14,038 bases of DNA from Acidobacteria bacterium UBA7540 (GTDB lineage Bacteria; Acidobacteriota; Terriglobia; UBA7540), in contig DLMI01000071.1 in the NCBI GenBank assembly GCA_002478145.1, positions 1 to 14,038 of the forward strand, given 5' to 3'. Shown piece by piece: positions 13,533 through 14,038 of this stretch; the first letter of the stretch is position 1; each line of letters begins with the position of its first letter. The notes under the pieces are model-generated. The model saw nothing but the letters and a program-made list of their open reading frames with translations. It made no database searches and had not been told where the DNA came from. The position numbers and the translations under genes were made by a program.

Positions 13533-14036
13533 TCAGGACTCGCTCGAATGATGCGAGTTCTCATCCTTCTCGCGGACATGGGCCAGCAGCTTGCGGACAC
13601 TGTTGGCAAGCTGCGCGACTTCGCCTTCACCTTCCACGTCAAACTCAATGGCATAATTCCCCGCCGTGGCATGATCGACTGCGGCCTTGAGAGCCACCAG
13701 CGGCTCCACCACCGTCCGCGGCAAGACAAAGCTTACCCAGACGCTCAAGAGGATCGTCAAAGCGGAGACAATGCACAGCACCCACTCCGCCCGCCGGACC
13801 AAAAGACGCGCCCTTTCATGATCAAGCTGGACTCGCCCCCAGCTTCGCGTCTCCAGGTCGGATGATTCCTGCACAATCGTGTCGCTGGAGGTACGCAGGT
13901 CGGCGGAGATCTGGTGGAAAGCGGGGTCCTCAGCCTCCAGCGTGGCTGCCACCTGCGCGTCAAGTGAGCCCACGCGGTTGTGCAGTTCTTCCACCAGCTT
14001 GGCGCGGTTGGCGTGGCTCGCGCCCTTCAGAAGCTC
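13533..14036 (-). CDS. Membrane HAMP-domain protein, partial (N-terminus outside window)
   Basis: The frame enters from the right edge and ends with TGA at 13533-13535, giving 167 visible residues. A GTG at 13994 lies in frame, but the preceding residues continue the same helical pattern, so it is probably internal. The visible part is a helical, heptad-rich sensor region (ELLKGASHANRAKL onward), then a transmembrane helix (WVLCIVSALTILLSVWVSFVL). A HAMP domain follows, starting at PRTVVEPLVALKAAVDHATAGNY and ending near KLLAHVRE. This is the layout of 4HB chemoreceptors and sensor kinases. Only about 11 residues (KDENSHHSSES) follow HAMP, so there is no kinase, methyl-accepting or cyclase domain. 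Either the signalling part has been lost, or HAMP contacts a separate partner; the next 120 bp hold no continuation in this frame. Confidence 0.8.
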   Translation of the reverse strand, partial: ELLKGASHANRAKLVEELHNRVGSLDAQVAATLEAEDPAFHQISADLRTSSDTIVQESSDLETRSWGRVQLDHERARLLVRRAEWVLCIVSALTILLSVWVSFVLPRTVVEPLVALKAAVDHATAGNYAIEFDVEGEGEVAQLANSVRKLLAHVREKDENSHHSSES

Positions 14037-14038
14037 AT

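Overview
The window looks like a piece of a fairly GC-rich bacterial chromosome, probably from a soil or sediment lineage such as Acidobacteriota. That guess rests on gene content (secreted GH38 mannosidase, Tat-type sugar isomerase, TrpB2, a free-standing 23S-type four-helix-bundle gene, RtcB) and on many short palindromic intergenic repeats. No rRNA, tRNA or marker gene confirms it. No CRISPR array, prophage structural gene or intact transposase is visible.

Left part (1-6400) is an accessory region. It holds the 3' end of an unrecognised, AT-richer gene; a strong terminator hairpin; an HNH-like zinc-binding protein gene flanked by short inverted repeats; the decayed C-terminal end of an XRE antitoxin; and a nested palindromic repeat. 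Three toxin-antitoxin modules follow. The first is an AbrB-type antitoxin with a VapC PIN toxin (minus strand). The second is a PIN toxin followed by a ribbon-helix-helix protein in reversed gene order (minus strand). The third is a RelB-like/RelE-like pair (plus strand). A TrpB2-type tryptophan synthase beta chain lies between the first two modules, with a tandem-hairpin repeat upstream of it. A roughly 65-bp fragment of a sugar-isomerase gene, nearly identical to part of the intact gene about 900 bp away, lies just upstream of the reversed PIN module.

Middle part (6400-10400) carries two divergent genes separated by a 160-bp MITE-like element with perfect 16-bp terminal inverted repeats. 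One encodes a Tat-signal, xylose-isomerase-like TIM-barrel protein (minus strand). The other encodes a secreted GH38 alpha-mannosidase (plus strand). Both proteins seem to be exported and to act on sugars.

Right part (10400-14038) holds a four-helix-bundle (23S rRNA intervening-sequence type) gene enclosed by nearly perfect 29-nt inverted repeats, then the RNA ligase RtcB. A short repeat-rich spacer, a bacterioferritin with all canonical ligands, and a membrane HAMP protein cut by the window edge follow. The HAMP protein ends directly after HAMP, with no output domain.

The strongest candidate for something unusual is the four-helix-bundle gene inside its inverted repeats. It resembles a free-standing relative of the 23S rRNA intervening sequences and may be a small mobile unit.
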